A stretch of DNA of 61,568 nt, from positions 1 to 61,568 of the forward strand of contig CAKZZO010000117.1 in NCBI GenBank assembly GCA_937885175.1. Direction: 5' to 3'. A program made the position numbers and the translations under genes. The DNA comes from an uncultured Treponema sp. Lineage in GTDB: Bacteria > Spirochaetota > Spirochaetia > Treponematales > Treponemataceae. Below are positions 17,571-26,447 of the stretch, one piece after another; within the stretch, counting starts at the first letter, position 1; every line of letters begins with the position of its first letter. The notes under the pieces are model-generated. The model did no database searches. It was not told the DNA's origin and saw only the letters and a list, made by a program, of their open reading frames with translations.

Positions 17571-18566
17571 ATGAAAAAAGTATTTGCTTGTGTTTCCGCA
17601 GTCTTTCTTGCCCTTTTATTGCTGGCTTGCAAGGATGAGCAGAAGCCTTTGCGTATCTATGCCATAATCCATGACGAGGAAGCAAAGGCACTTACCGAAC
17701 TTTTTACCCAAAAGACAGGCATTCCCGCAACCTATCTCCGTGCCACAACAGGGGAACTGGTGAGCCGCGTCATTGCAGAAAAAGATGACCCTCAGGCAGA
17801 CATTCTTTTGGGCGGGGCAAGTTCCTATCATATGCAGGCAGATGCGGAAGAAGCCCTCTTGCCTTATGAATCTCCTTTGATGAAAAATCTTCCGTCCTAT
17901 GCGGTCTCCCCTCAAAATACCTGGACAGGCTTTTGCGTACTCACGCTAGGTGTGGGAGTCAATACAAAGCGTTTTGCAGAAAAATTTCCTGGAGTGGCGG
18001 TACCGCAGACCTGGGAAGATTTGTTGAATCCCGCCTTTAAGGGTGAAATTGTAATGACCAATCCAGTGGCATCTTCTACCTCCTATCTTTTTGTTCAGGG
18101 ACAGCTGCAGCGGCTGGGCTGGGATAAGGGCTGGGACTATCTCCTTGCACTTGCACAGTCAGTGGGACAGTTCCCTGACAGCGGTTCGGCTCCTCCAAAA
18201 CTTATTGGCACTGGTGAATACGCAATCGGCATCGCCTATCTTCATGCACTCACCAAGTACCGCTCTCAGGGCTTTGACATTCAGTTGGTGGCTCCTCCCC
18301 AGTCTGTTGGTGATGTGGATTGTATCTCAATTATGCGGAATACAAAAAATCTTTCTGCGGCAAAAGCCTTTGTTGACTTCATGCTGTCGGTGGACGCGCA
18401 GGAATTGATGAGTTCCCTTGACTTTACCATTCCCGTAAATCCGGAGGCAAAGCCTGTTGCAGGTTCAATTCCGATTGCCGATGTTGATTTAATTGAGTAT
18501 GATACTAAAAAGGCTTCTGACCAGCGCAAGGAAGTGCTTGACCGCTGGACAAAGGAAGTCAAGTAG
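17571..18566 (+). CDS. Ferric-iron-type ABC transporter substrate-binding lipoprotein (system 1)
   Basis: 331 residues. A lipobox (LLLLAC) makes Cys20 the likely lipidated residue. The mature sequence matches the FbpA/AfuA class: RIYAIIHDEEAKALTELFTQKTGI, LGGASSYHMQADAE, TWEDLLNPAFKGEIVMTNP and GIAYLHALTKY. Such proteins bind Fe3+ or an organic anion; the exact ligand is not readable. A GAGAGG site precedes the ATG. The TTG start of the permease is 6 nt after the stop, giving a binding protein-permease-ATPase operon. The promoter overlaps the shared 19-bp dyad. Confidence 0.8.
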   Translation: MKKVFACVSAVFLALLLLACKDEQKPLRIYAIIHDEEAKALTELFTQKTGIPATYLRATTGELVSRVIAEKDDPQADILLGGASSYHMQADAEEALLPYESPLMKNLPSYAVSPQNTWTGFCVLTLGVGVNTKRFAEKFPGVAVPQTWEDLLNPAFKGEIVMTNPVASSTSYLFVQGQLQRLGWDKGWDYLLALAQSVGQFPDSGSAPPKLIGTGEYAIGIAYLHALTKYRSQGFDIQLVAPPQSVGDVDCISIMRNTKNLSAAKAFVDFMLSVDAQELMSSLDFTIPVNPEAKPVAGSIPIADVDLIEYDTKKASDQRKEVLDRWTKEVK

Positions 18567-18572
18567 GGGCAT

Positions 18573-20192
18573 TTGCGTCATATCGGTAAGGACGGCGGCA
18601 AGCCTTTTGGAATGCTCTGGTTTGCTGTCGTCATTTTTTTTGCAGTTTGTGTTCTCATTCCGCTTTTTTTTGTTGCGCTTACTCCCCGCACTGAGGATTT
18701 TCTTTCGGTGCTTACTTCTGAACGCTGGCATACTGCCATGATACATACGGCACTTATCTGCCTGTCTTCCACCTTGCTTTCGGTACTGATTGGCTATGTG
18801 TATGCCTATGCGGTGGTGCGGGGTGACATTTTCTGCAAGACTTTTTTTTCAGGCATTCCGATTCTTCATTTGATTACGCCGCCCTTTGTGGGGGGACTGG
18901 CATTTATTCTGCTTTTTGGACGGCAGGGCTTTGTGACGCATAGGCTTTTGGGGCTGGATGTGTCTCTCTATGGCTTTTGGGGACTGCTTCTGGCTCAGGT
19001 ACTGTGTTTCTTTCCCATTGCCTATTTGATTTGTGTGCAGACTTTGCGGGGCATCAATCCCAGTTTGGAGCAGTCCGCTCGGGGAATGGGGGCAAGTCCG
19101 CTAAAGATATTCTGTTCAGTTACGCTTCCTCTTTCTTTTCCTGGGATTTTGAGTGCCCTGCTTTTTATCGCCGTTTCCGTGCTCAGCGATTTTGGAAACC
19201 CCATGATTGTAGGCGGACGTTTTAGGGTGCTGGCAGTAGAAATCTACACGCAGCTTACTGGCTGGCTGAATGCGGGAACGAGTGCGGTGCTGGGCTTGGT
19301 GCTCATTGCGCCGTCAATTCTTCTTTTTGTTCTGCAGAATCATATGCTAAAGGCAAATACCGCAAAAATCGCCACTATCGGAGGAAAATCCTCTCCGCTT
19401 CCCAGACAAAAGGCCAGCCTGACGGTAAGGATATTGCTGACGCTTTTTTGTGCTCTGATTACCTTTGCCATTGTGGCTCAGTTTTTTGCCATTGTTGCCG
19501 GTGCCTTCCAGAAACTTTGGGGTGTCAACACTGCCTTTACGCTGAGCCATGTAAAAGCCATGGGTGGCTACCTGCATGAATTGCGTAATTCCCTTTGCTT
19601 TGCATTGGTCGGTGCACTTATCAGCACGACCATTGCGTCTTTTACCGCTTATGTGACCCATCGGACGGACATGCCTTTGCGCCGCTTTTTGGACGTGGTT
19701 GCCCAGCTTCCCTCGGCTCTTCCCGGCACGCTTTTTGGTCTTGCCCTTGCCCTTGCGGCAAATGCCCTGCGTGTCCGCGCTTCCGGTCTCCTGATTGTCA
19801 TTGCCATGACCGTAGGTTTTTTGCCTTTTTCCTACAGAATTCTTTCTTCCACTTTTGCCCAGCTCAAGACAACCTTGGATGACGGTGCTCGTTCTTTGGG
19901 AGCGGACAGGCTTCGTGTGTTCGCCACGATTCTCCTTCCCCTCTCTACAGGCGGCATTTTTTCTTCATTTGTATATGATTTTGTGCGGGGTGTGGGCACG
20001 CTAAGTGCGGTTATTTTTTTGGTTTCCTTTAACACACCGCTGGCTTCCGTAAGAATCCTGAATCTGGCGGAGCAGGGGGACTGGGGAAAATCTGCGGCAC
20101 TGGCATTGATTTTGACCTGCGTAACCTTTATGATTTTAGGTATAGGACGATATGTAGAAACCCGTTTGAGAAAACGGATTTGGAGCGAATGA
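18573..20192 (+). CDS. Ferric-iron-type ABC permease (system 1)
   Basis: 539 residues with two halves of about six transmembrane helices each, as in FbpB/SfuB. Each half has an EAA loop contacting the ATPase: LEQSARGMGASPLKIF and LDDGARSLGADRLRVF. The start is a TTG at 18573 with an AGGGG ribosome site. The stop overlaps the ATPase start by 4 nt (ATGA), indicating translational coupling. Confidence 0.85.
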   Translation: MRHIGKDGGKPFGMLWFAVVIFFAVCVLIPLFFVALTPRTEDFLSVLTSERWHTAMIHTALICLSSTLLSVLIGYVYAYAVVRGDIFCKTFFSGIPILHLITPPFVGGLAFILLFGRQGFVTHRLLGLDVSLYGFWGLLLAQVLCFFPIAYLICVQTLRGINPSLEQSARGMGASPLKIFCSVTLPLSFPGILSALLFIAVSVLSDFGNPMIVGGRFRVLAVEIYTQLTGWLNAGTSAVLGLVLIAPSILLFVLQNHMLKANTAKIATIGGKSSPLPRQKASLTVRILLTLFCALITFAIVAQFFAIVAGAFQKLWGVNTAFTLSHVKAMGGYLHELRNSLCFALVGALISTTIASFTAYVTHRTDMPLRRFLDVVAQLPSALPGTLFGLALALAANALRVRASGLLIVIAMTVGFLPFSYRILSSTFAQLKTTLDDGARSLGADRLRVFATILLPLSTGGIFSSFVYDFVRGVGTLSAVIFLVSFNTPLASVRILNLAEQGDWGKSAALALILTCVTFMILGIGRYVETRLRKRIWSE

Positions 20193-21196
20193 TGGCAGAA
20201 GGGGCAAGTCTTTCTCTGGAACATCTCTCATTCTCATTTGGCAAGACTGACGCGGTGAATGACATTTCGCTGGAAGTTCAGCCCGGAAGTTTTACGACGC
20301 TTTTGGGACCTTCTGGCTGCGGAAAAACCACTTTGCTGCGCTTGATTTCTGGCTTTCTTACCCCTGATGCGGGAAGCATAAAAATAAATGGCATCGACCA
20401 AAGGGGGATTGCGCCTGATAAACGAAAAGTTGGCATGGTCTTTCAGGATTATGCCCTTTTTCCCCATCTTACCGTGGAGCAGAATCTGCTGTATGGACTG
20501 AAAATTCAGAAAATGCCAAAAGACCAGGCCTTTGCCCTTATTCATCAGACAGCCCGCCTTTTGGGAATAGCCAATCTTTTGGAGCGCTATCCCCATGAGT
20601 TGAGTGGCGGACAGCAGCAGCGGGTTGCCCTGGGGCGGGCACTGGTACTCAAGCCCCTGATTCTTTTGATGGATGAACCGCTTTCCAGTCTGGATGCAAA
20701 ATTGCGCGCGCTGGTTCGGGAGGAATTGCAGGACATTCAGCGGGATTTTGGCATTACTACCGTCTATGTGACCCACGACCAGGAAGAAGCCCTGTCGCTT
20801 TCCGACAGGATTGCCGTCATCAATCATGGTCAGCTTCAGCAGGTGGGAAAGCCGCAGGAAGTGTATTTTACCCCTCAGAATACATTTGTTGCAGATTTTG
20901 TAGGCCGGGCAAATTTTATTGAAAACGGGGGAAAGACAAAACTGGTTCGCCCGGAATGGATTTCTCTGCACGCTGCGTCTTCTGACCCGCAGGCTCTTTC
21001 CAAAGATGCCGTGGCGGTTATTTCTGGCACTCTTGTGTCCTCAGCCTTTTTGGGAGAAAGTATCCGCTATCGTATAAAGACCGAGGCTGTGAGCGGCGGC
21101 ATTGCAATTGTGGATGAACGCAGCAGCACCGGAACGCCTGTGGCTGTAGGAAAAAAGGTCTTGCTTGCCCTGCACTCTGTCTACGAAATGCCTTAG
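20189..21196 (+). CDS. ABC transporter ATP-binding protein, FbpC/PotA type (system 1)
   Basis: 335 residues from the ATG at 20189, chosen because it overlaps the permease stop as ATGA and has GGAG 4 nt upstream. Walker A GPSGCGKTT, Q-loop FQDYALFP, signature LSGGQQQRVALGRAL, Walker B ILLMDEPLSSLDAKL and switch His THDQEEA are all intact. A short C-terminal regulatory (TOBE-like) domain follows. It powers the import system encoded immediately upstream. Confidence 0.9.
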   Translation: MMAEGASLSLEHLSFSFGKTDAVNDISLEVQPGSFTTLLGPSGCGKTTLLRLISGFLTPDAGSIKINGIDQRGIAPDKRKVGMVFQDYALFPHLTVEQNLLYGLKIQKMPKDQAFALIHQTARLLGIANLLERYPHELSGGQQQRVALGRALVLKPLILLMDEPLSSLDAKLRALVREELQDIQRDFGITTVYVTHDQEEALSLSDRIAVINHGQLQQVGKPQEVYFTPQNTFVADFVGRANFIENGGKTKLVRPEWISLHAASSDPQALSKDAVAVISGTLVSSAFLGESIRYRIKTEAVSGGIAIVDERSSTGTPVAVGKKVLLALHSVYEMP

Positions 21197-21274
21197 GCAA
21201 ATCTTAAAAATTTGTTATATCTGCATATATTTTTCTCTTTTTTGTAACCGAAAGGCAGTCTGGCGGTTTAATTA

Positions 21275-21405
21275 GTGATTGCATGATTAGACAATCACAA
21301 AGCAGTTTTTTGGTGTATGGAACGCACAAACTGTGCACCAATGTTTTCTGCATCCTCCTCTCCTTTTTAGGTCGTTTTGTTCGTTGAACAGGACGACCTT
21401 TTTTT
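21275..21405 (+). ncRNA. Candidate small RNA or leader with terminator
   Basis: This 286-bp gap between the two iron-type operons holds three stem-loops in a row. The first is GTGATTG/CAATCAC (21275-21298, 7 bp). The second is TTGGTG/CACCAA (21310-21341), or alternatively GCACA/TGTGC. The third is a strong AGGTCGT/ACGACCT terminator with seven T (21369-21405). Between the second hairpin and the terminator is an apparently unpaired pyrimidine stretch, ATCCTCCTCTCC (21352-21363), able to pair with GGAGG ribosome sites. A separate promoter follows the terminator, so it is more likely an independent small RNA than the leader of the next gene. It matches no riboswitch I recognise. Confidence 0.45.
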
Positions 21406-21407
21406 GT

Positions 21408-21436
21408 TTGCTTTATTTAAAAAACAGCCTTAAAAT
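21408..21436 (+). promoter_or_regulatory. Promoter of the second iron-type ABC operon
   Basis: TTGCTT (21408-21413), 17-bp spacer, TAAAAT (21431-21436), directly after the terminator. I found no copy of the shared 19-bp dyad here, unlike the first operon. Confidence 0.5.
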
Positions 21437-21481
21437 AAAAGTATCTATGCAGGGAAAAACCCCGAAAATATGGAGGATTAT

Positions 21482-22579
21482 ATGAAGAAGGTCTTGGCTG
21501 TACTTACAGGCGTTGCCTTGGTACTTGGTTTTGCAGGCTGTACAAAAAAAGAGGCTGCAAAAAAATCAGCGGGTTCGGAAATTGCTTCAAGTTTGATTGA
21601 AGCGGCAAAAGCCGAAGGTGAATTGACTGTATACGGTTCTTGTGAGGAAGAATATCTTGCTGCTGCGGTAAATCATTTTTCAGAACTGTATGGCATTAAG
21701 ACAAAGTATCAGCGTCTTTCTACGTCTGAAGTGTACACAAAAATTGCTGAAGAAAAGGGAAAGCCTTCTGCCGACGTATGGTTTGGCGGTACGACTGACC
21801 CTTACAATGAAGCAGTGGCGGCGGGACTTTTGGAAAGTTATGCTGCTGAAAACGCAAAGAATCTTATCAACGACAACTACAAGGATCCCACAAACTGCTG
21901 GTACGGTATCTACAAGGGCATTCTGGGCTTCATGGTAAATGATGAGGAGCTTGACCGCCTTGGCATTAAGGCTCCCCGCACATGGGATGAACTGCTGAAG
22001 CCCGAATACAAGGGCTTGATTATGCTTTCAAACCCCAACACTGCTGGAACGGCAAAACTGGTTATCAACACAATGGTTCAGATGAAGGGTCACGATGCCG
22101 CCATGGAATACTTCAAGGCATTGGACAAGAATGTTGCCCAGTATACCAAGTCTGGTTCTGGTCCGTCAAAAATGGTTGGCCCTGGCGAATGTGTCATCGG
22201 TGTAGGCTTCCTGCATGACGGCATCTATCAGATTCTGCAGGGCTACAAGAACATCGGTCTCATTGTTCCTGGAGACGGCACGTCTTACGAAATCGGCGCA
22301 ACGGCAATCTTCAAGGGCGCACAGCACCCCAACGCCGCAAAACTCTGGATTGAATATGCCCTTTCTCCCGAATGTGTGAATCTGGCAAAGAGCAACGGTT
22401 CCTATCAGTTCCTGGTGCTGAGCAATGCTGACCAGCCTGCAGAAGCCGCACAGTTCGGTCTGGACATGAACAACACGATTAACTACGACTTTGAGGACGC
22501 AAAGAAAAACAGTGCAAAATACATTGAAGACTTCTTTGCCGCTCTCGAAGGTGGTTCCGACAAATTCAAGACAAAATAG
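21482..22579 (+). CDS. Ferric-iron-type ABC substrate-binding lipoprotein (system 2)
   Basis: 365 residues from the ATG at 21482. The ATG 12 nt upstream overlaps the GGAGG site and is rejected. The lipobox LGFAGC makes Cys20 the lipid anchor. Sequence blocks ELTVYGSCEEEYLAAAVNHF, VWFGGTTDPYNEAVAAGLL, TWDELLKPEYKGLIMLSNP and VIGVGFLHDG place it in the same family as system 1, although the two are well diverged. Two hairpins after the stop may reduce read-through into the permease, as often seen for abundantly needed binding proteins. Confidence 0.85.
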   Translation: MKKVLAVLTGVALVLGFAGCTKKEAAKKSAGSEIASSLIEAAKAEGELTVYGSCEEEYLAAAVNHFSELYGIKTKYQRLSTSEVYTKIAEEKGKPSADVWFGGTTDPYNEAVAAGLLESYAAENAKNLINDNYKDPTNCWYGIYKGILGFMVNDEELDRLGIKAPRTWDELLKPEYKGLIMLSNPNTAGTAKLVINTMVQMKGHDAAMEYFKALDKNVAQYTKSGSGPSKMVGPGECVIGVGFLHDGIYQILQGYKNIGLIVPGDGTSYEIGATAIFKGAQHPNAAKLWIEYALSPECVNLAKSNGSYQFLVLSNADQPAEAAQFGLDMNNTINYDFEDAKKNSAKYIEDFFAALEGGSDKFKTK

Positions 22580-22609
22580 CAGGACAGGTAATGCTGTTTT
22601 TTTAACGGA

Positions 22610-22675
22610 CGGTTTGCCTTTTGTGCTGAGGGGCAAACTGTTTGGGCTGGGCATTCTCTTTGGTGCCCGTTTTTT
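22610..22675 (+). terminator. Attenuator-like hairpins between binding protein and permease
   Basis: A 9-bp stem (22610-22618 with 22632-22640, one wobble pair) is followed by GGGCA/TGCCC (22649-22653 and 22664-22668) and six T. It lies inside the operon, so partial termination would favour the binding protein. Confidence 0.55.
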
Positions 22676-22696
22676 ATAGGCAAAAAGGAGGTGCGC

Positions 22697-24403
22697 ATGG
22701 CGACTGCTCAGAGTGCACAACTGGAGCGAAAAAAGTTTTTTGCAGACCCGATTATGATTACAATGATTGGCGTTCTGCTTATTTTTTTAACGCTGTTCAT
22801 TCTGTATCCACTTTTAATGGTTCTGATTGACAGTTTTTTTAGCAGTGGAAAAATCACGCTGGACGTATTTAAGCGCGTACTAAGCCTCAAGCGTTTTCAG
22901 ACGGCATTTACCAATACGCTTGTGCTGGGCTTTATTACGGGCATTTTTTCTACGGCCATTGGACTTTTGTTTGCGTATGTGGAAGTGTACGTAAAGTTGC
23001 GGAGCAAAGTGCTTTCCACGCTCTTTCGACTTGTGTCCATGCTGCCCATTGTTTCGCCTCCCTTTGTGCTTTCGCTTTCAATGATTATGCTTTTTGGACG
23101 AAGCGGCATTATCACCCGCTCGCTCCTGCATATTTATGACAGCAACGTGTACGGTCTCAAAGGCATTGCTATCGTTCAAATCATGACTTTTTTTCCGGTC
23201 TGTTACCTGATGCTGCGCGGCCTTTTGAAAAATATTGACCCCTCGCTGGAAGAAGCCGCCCGGGATATGGGGGCAAGCCGCTTTAAGGTCTTTAGTTCGG
23301 TAACACTGCCCCTTATGCTTCCTGGCCTGGGAAACGCCTTTTTGGTCACCTTTATTGAGTCCGTTGCCGACTTTGCAAACCCCATGCTGATTGGCGGCTC
23401 CTACGACACGCTGGCCACGACAATCTATTTGCAGGTGACCGGTGCATACGATTCTACGGGAGCGGCGGCCATGAGCGTTGTGTTGCTTTCGCTTACGGTC
23501 ATCCTTTTTCTGATTCAGAAATATTATCTTGAGGCAAAAACCGCCGCAACATTAAGCGGAAAGGCCAGCCGACAGCGTATGCTGATAGAAGACAACTCGG
23601 TGCGCTATCCTCTGGCGATAATCTGCGGACTGGCATCGGCTTTTGTCCTGCTTATGTACATCATGGTGCCGATTGGTGCCCTCTTTACGCTGTGGGGACG
23701 TGACTATCATCTTACCTTCAAGTGGTTCAACTATATGTTCAGAACATCGGGCTTAAAGGCATTCAAGGATTCCTTCCTGCTTTCAATCATTGCCGCACCT
23801 ATAACGGCATTTCTTTCCATGGTTATTTCCTACCTTGTGGTCAAGAAAAAGTTTAAGGCAAAGGGCTTTATTGAATTTGTCTCCATGCTTGCAATGGCTG
23901 TTCCGGGAACGGTTTTGGGTATCGGCTATATCCGCGGTTATGCAAACGGACTTTTCCGCACGGGAGTTATGAGTAGTCTTTACGGTACGGGATTGATTCT
24001 GGTCATCGTCTTTATCGTCCGTTCTCTTCCCACGGGAACAAGAAGCGGTATCTCTGCCCTAAGGCAGATTGATAAATCAATTGAGGAAAGCGCCTACGAT
24101 ATGGGTGCTGGCTCTGGCCGCGTCTTTATGACCGTGACGCTTCCCTTGATTCGCGATTCATTTTTCAGCGGACTTGTTACGGCATTTGTACGCTCAATCA
24201 CGGCAATTTCCGCAATCATTCTGCTGGTTACTCCCCAGTATCTTTTGATTACCTGCCAGATTAACGAGCAGGCAGAAAAAGGCAGTTACGGTATTGCCTG
24301 TGCCTATGCGACGGTGCTGATTATCATCACCTATGGTGCGGTTCTCCTGATGAACTCGCTGATAAAATATCTGGGAACCAGTAGACCAGTAAAATACAGA
24401 TAG
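22697..24403 (+). CDS. Ferric-iron-type ABC permease (system 2)
   Basis: 568 residues from the ATG at 22697, 4 nt after an AGGAGGT site that covers the upstream in-frame GTG. It has two six-helix halves with EAA loops LEEAARDMGASRFKVF and IEESAYDMGAGSGRVF, as in FbpB-type permeases that serve as both halves of the channel. It is clearly paralogous to the system 1 permease, so the two operons probably come from an old duplication. Confidence 0.88.
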   Translation: MATAQSAQLERKKFFADPIMITMIGVLLIFLTLFILYPLLMVLIDSFFSSGKITLDVFKRVLSLKRFQTAFTNTLVLGFITGIFSTAIGLLFAYVEVYVKLRSKVLSTLFRLVSMLPIVSPPFVLSLSMIMLFGRSGIITRSLLHIYDSNVYGLKGIAIVQIMTFFPVCYLMLRGLLKNIDPSLEEAARDMGASRFKVFSSVTLPLMLPGLGNAFLVTFIESVADFANPMLIGGSYDTLATTIYLQVTGAYDSTGAAAMSVVLLSLTVILFLIQKYYLEAKTAATLSGKASRQRMLIEDNSVRYPLAIICGLASAFVLLMYIMVPIGALFTLWGRDYHLTFKWFNYMFRTSGLKAFKDSFLLSIIAAPITAFLSMVISYLVVKKKFKAKGFIEFVSMLAMAVPGTVLGIGYIRGYANGLFRTGVMSSLYGTGLILVIVFIVRSLPTGTRSGISALRQIDKSIEESAYDMGAGSGRVFMTVTLPLIRDSFFSGLVTAFVRSITAISAIILLVTPQYLLITCQINEQAEKGSYGIACAYATVLIIITYGAVLLMNSLIKYLGTSRPVKYR

Positions 24404-24414
24404 GAGTTGTTAGT

Positions 24415-25488
24415 ATGAAAGAAAAGAAAGGTGTAAAACTTGACCATATTTCTAAGATATATCAGGATCCCAAGACGGGAAAAGAATTTTATGCGGTAAA
24501 AGACACTACGCTGGAAATCAAGCCCGGGTCTTTTGTGACGCTTTTGGGACCCTCTGGCTGTGGAAAGACCACGACCCTGCGCATGATTGCAGGCTTTGAA
24601 AGTCCCGATGAGGGAGACATCTACCTTGGAGACGAAGCCATCAATGCACTCCCGCCGAATAAACGCGATACTGCCATGGTATTCCAAAGTTACGCCCTTT
24701 TGCCCCATTACAATGTCTTTGACAATGTGGCCTATGGTCTTAAAATCCGCAAAATTCCCAAGGCAGAGATTGAGGAAAAAGTGCTTTCCATGCTGAAACT
24801 GGTGGAGATGGAAGGCATGGAAAGCCGTATGACAAATCAGCTTTCTGGCGGTCAGCAGCAGCGGGTGGCCTTGGCTCGAGCCCTTGTGATGGAACCGGGA
24901 GTCTTGCTTTTTGATGAGCCCCTTTCCAATCTGGATGCAAAACTCCGCGTCACCATGCGTACTGAAATCCGTAAGATTCAGCAGAAGGTGGGCATTACTG
25001 CCGTCTACGTGACCCATGACCAGAGCGAGGCCATGAGTATTTCTGACCAGATTATCATTATGAGCAAGGGCAGGGTGGAGCAGATTGGCTCTCCCCGGGA
25101 AGTTTATTACCACCCCAACAATAAATTTGTGGCTGACTTTATCGGTGAGGCAAACTTCTTGGATGCGGATGTAAAGTCTGCGGGTGACGGCAAGGCGACG
25201 ATTGTGGTGGGCGGAAACGAAATGACTGTTCAGAACTACATCGGTGCAAAGGCAGGGGACAAGGTTTCGCTGGTTCTTCGCCCGGAAAATGTCAAGCTTG
25301 CTGATTCCGGCACACTGGAAGGAAAAGTCACCCTTTCTACTTTTATGGGCTCGTATCAGTACTATCAGGTGGAAGTGGACGGAAAAGAAATTCAGATTAC
25401 CGATTACAATCCCCTAGGACGCAAAATCTATGAGGCTGGCGAGACGGCATATCTGGACTTTGACGCAAACGGCGTGTACGTGCTGTAA
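24415..25488 (+). CDS. ABC transporter ATP-binding protein, PotA/FbpC type (system 2)
   Basis: 357 residues. Walker A GPSGCGKTT, Q-loop FQSYALLPH, signature LSGGQQQRVALARAL, Walker B LLFDEPLSNLDAKL and THDQSEA are intact. A C-terminal TOBE-like domain (VSLVLRPENVKLAD, FMGSYQYYQVEVDGKEI) could sense or regulate. It is 11 nt after the permease with a GGAG site, and closes the second import operon. Confidence 0.92.
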   Translation: MKEKKGVKLDHISKIYQDPKTGKEFYAVKDTTLEIKPGSFVTLLGPSGCGKTTTLRMIAGFESPDEGDIYLGDEAINALPPNKRDTAMVFQSYALLPHYNVFDNVAYGLKIRKIPKAEIEEKVLSMLKLVEMEGMESRMTNQLSGGQQQRVALARALVMEPGVLLFDEPLSNLDAKLRVTMRTEIRKIQQKVGITAVYVTHDQSEAMSISDQIIIMSKGRVEQIGSPREVYYHPNNKFVADFIGEANFLDADVKSAGDGKATIVVGGNEMTVQNYIGAKAGDKVSLVLRPENVKLADSGTLEGKVTLSTFMGSYQYYQVEVDGKEIQITDYNPLGRKIYEAGETAYLDFDANGVYVL

Positions 25489-25499
25489 AACATAGTATT

Positions 25500-25533
25500 T
25501 CCTATTGATAAACTAGGTAAATAATGCTACCAT
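25500..25533 (+). promoter_or_regulatory. Promoter and 19-bp dyad before the siderophore-type ABC operon
   Basis: TCCTA-N9-TAGGT (25500-25518) is one of the two best copies of the dyad. It covers the -35 box TTGATA (25505-25510), which is followed after 17 bp by TACCAT (25528-25533). A repressor there would block polymerase. An extra AAACATAGT half-site lies at 25488-25496. Confidence 0.6.
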
Positions 25534-25556
25534 TGTGTTGTCAGTAGGAGATGGTG

Positions 25557-26447
25557 ATGAAAGGTGATTGTCCGCTGCAAAGACAGATTATATGTGTAGC
25601 CGCACTTTTTTTGTGTGTGCTTATGCCTTTGTTTGCAAAAGCTAAGGCTGATTCGTCATCTCCTGCAATGCCTGAGCGGGTAGTTGCGCTTTCAAAATCA
25701 GTGGCAGACATGTGGCTTTTGGCGGGCGGCAGGCTTTCGGGAACGACAAGTGACGCACTTGAGCTGGACGGTATTGACGGTGCGGTGAGCGTGGGTACTT
25801 TGACGACTGCAAGTCTTGAGGCAATCGTCTCTCTAAAGCCTGATTTGGTTCTTTTGACCTTGGATATTCCCTTGCATAAAAAATTTGTCGGCACGTTTAG
25901 GGATTTGGGGATTTCCACTTATATTGTCAATGTCAAATATTTTTCCGACTACGAAAAAGTCATGCGGGATTTTACTGATTTGACTGGCAGAAAAGACTTG
26001 TTTGAAAAAAATGTCGCTTCCGTAAAAAGGGACATTGATGCAATTTGCGCTTTGTCTCAGGCACAAAGGAATAGAAAGGAAAAGGCAGCAACCTATCTTT
26101 TTTTGCGGGCGAGTGCGACAAAAAATAAGGTTCTCAAAGACCATTTTGGAAACGAAATCTTTGTAAATCTGGGCTTACAGTCCATTATTTCTGACGAAAG
26201 TGCCCTTGATGAAGTGAGCGTGGAGGCAATTGTTAGGGCAGACCCCGCCTACATTTTTGTGACGAGTCAGGGAAATCAGCAGAAGGCGGATGAAGCCTTT
26301 TATCGTGCCTATGCCTCAAATCCTGCTTGGAAGAATCTACGCGCAGTAAAAGACGGGCATGTTATCATGCTGCCAAAAGACTTATTCAATTATAAACCGA
26401 ATGCGCAGTGGGCAAAAGCCTACGAATATGTTTTGGGTGTGCTTTGA
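25557..26447 (+). CDS. Siderophore/cobalamin-type ABC substrate-binding protein
   Basis: 296 residues from the ATG at 25557. The ATG at 25551 touches the AGGAG site and is unlikely. A signal peptide (cut near LFAKA) and the Peripla_BP_2 layout of BtuF/FepB-type proteins are visible: PERVVALSKSVADMWLLAGG, LEAIVSLKPDLVLL, ADPAYIFVTSQG and AWKNLRAVKDGHVIMLP. No lipobox cysteine is evident. The ligand could be a ferric siderophore, haem or cobalamin. Its stop overlaps the permease start (TGATG). Confidence 0.82.
   Translation: MKGDCPLQRQIICVAALFLCVLMPLFAKAKADSSSPAMPERVVALSKSVADMWLLAGGRLSGTTSDALELDGIDGAVSVGTLTTASLEAIVSLKPDLVLLTLDIPLHKKFVGTFRDLGISTYIVNVKYFSDYEKVMRDFTDLTGRKDLFEKNVASVKRDIDAICALSQAQRNRKEKAATYLFLRASATKNKVLKDHFGNEIFVNLGLQSIISDESALDEVSVEAIVRADPAYIFVTSQGNQQKADEAFYRAYASNPAWKNLRAVKDGHVIMLPKDLFNYKPNAQWAKAYEYVLGVL

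Noticed and set aside
21196..21482. A known riboswitch before the second iron operon
   Set aside because: No TPP, cobalamin, SAM, FMN or metal-riboswitch core is recognisable, and a separate promoter follows the terminator.
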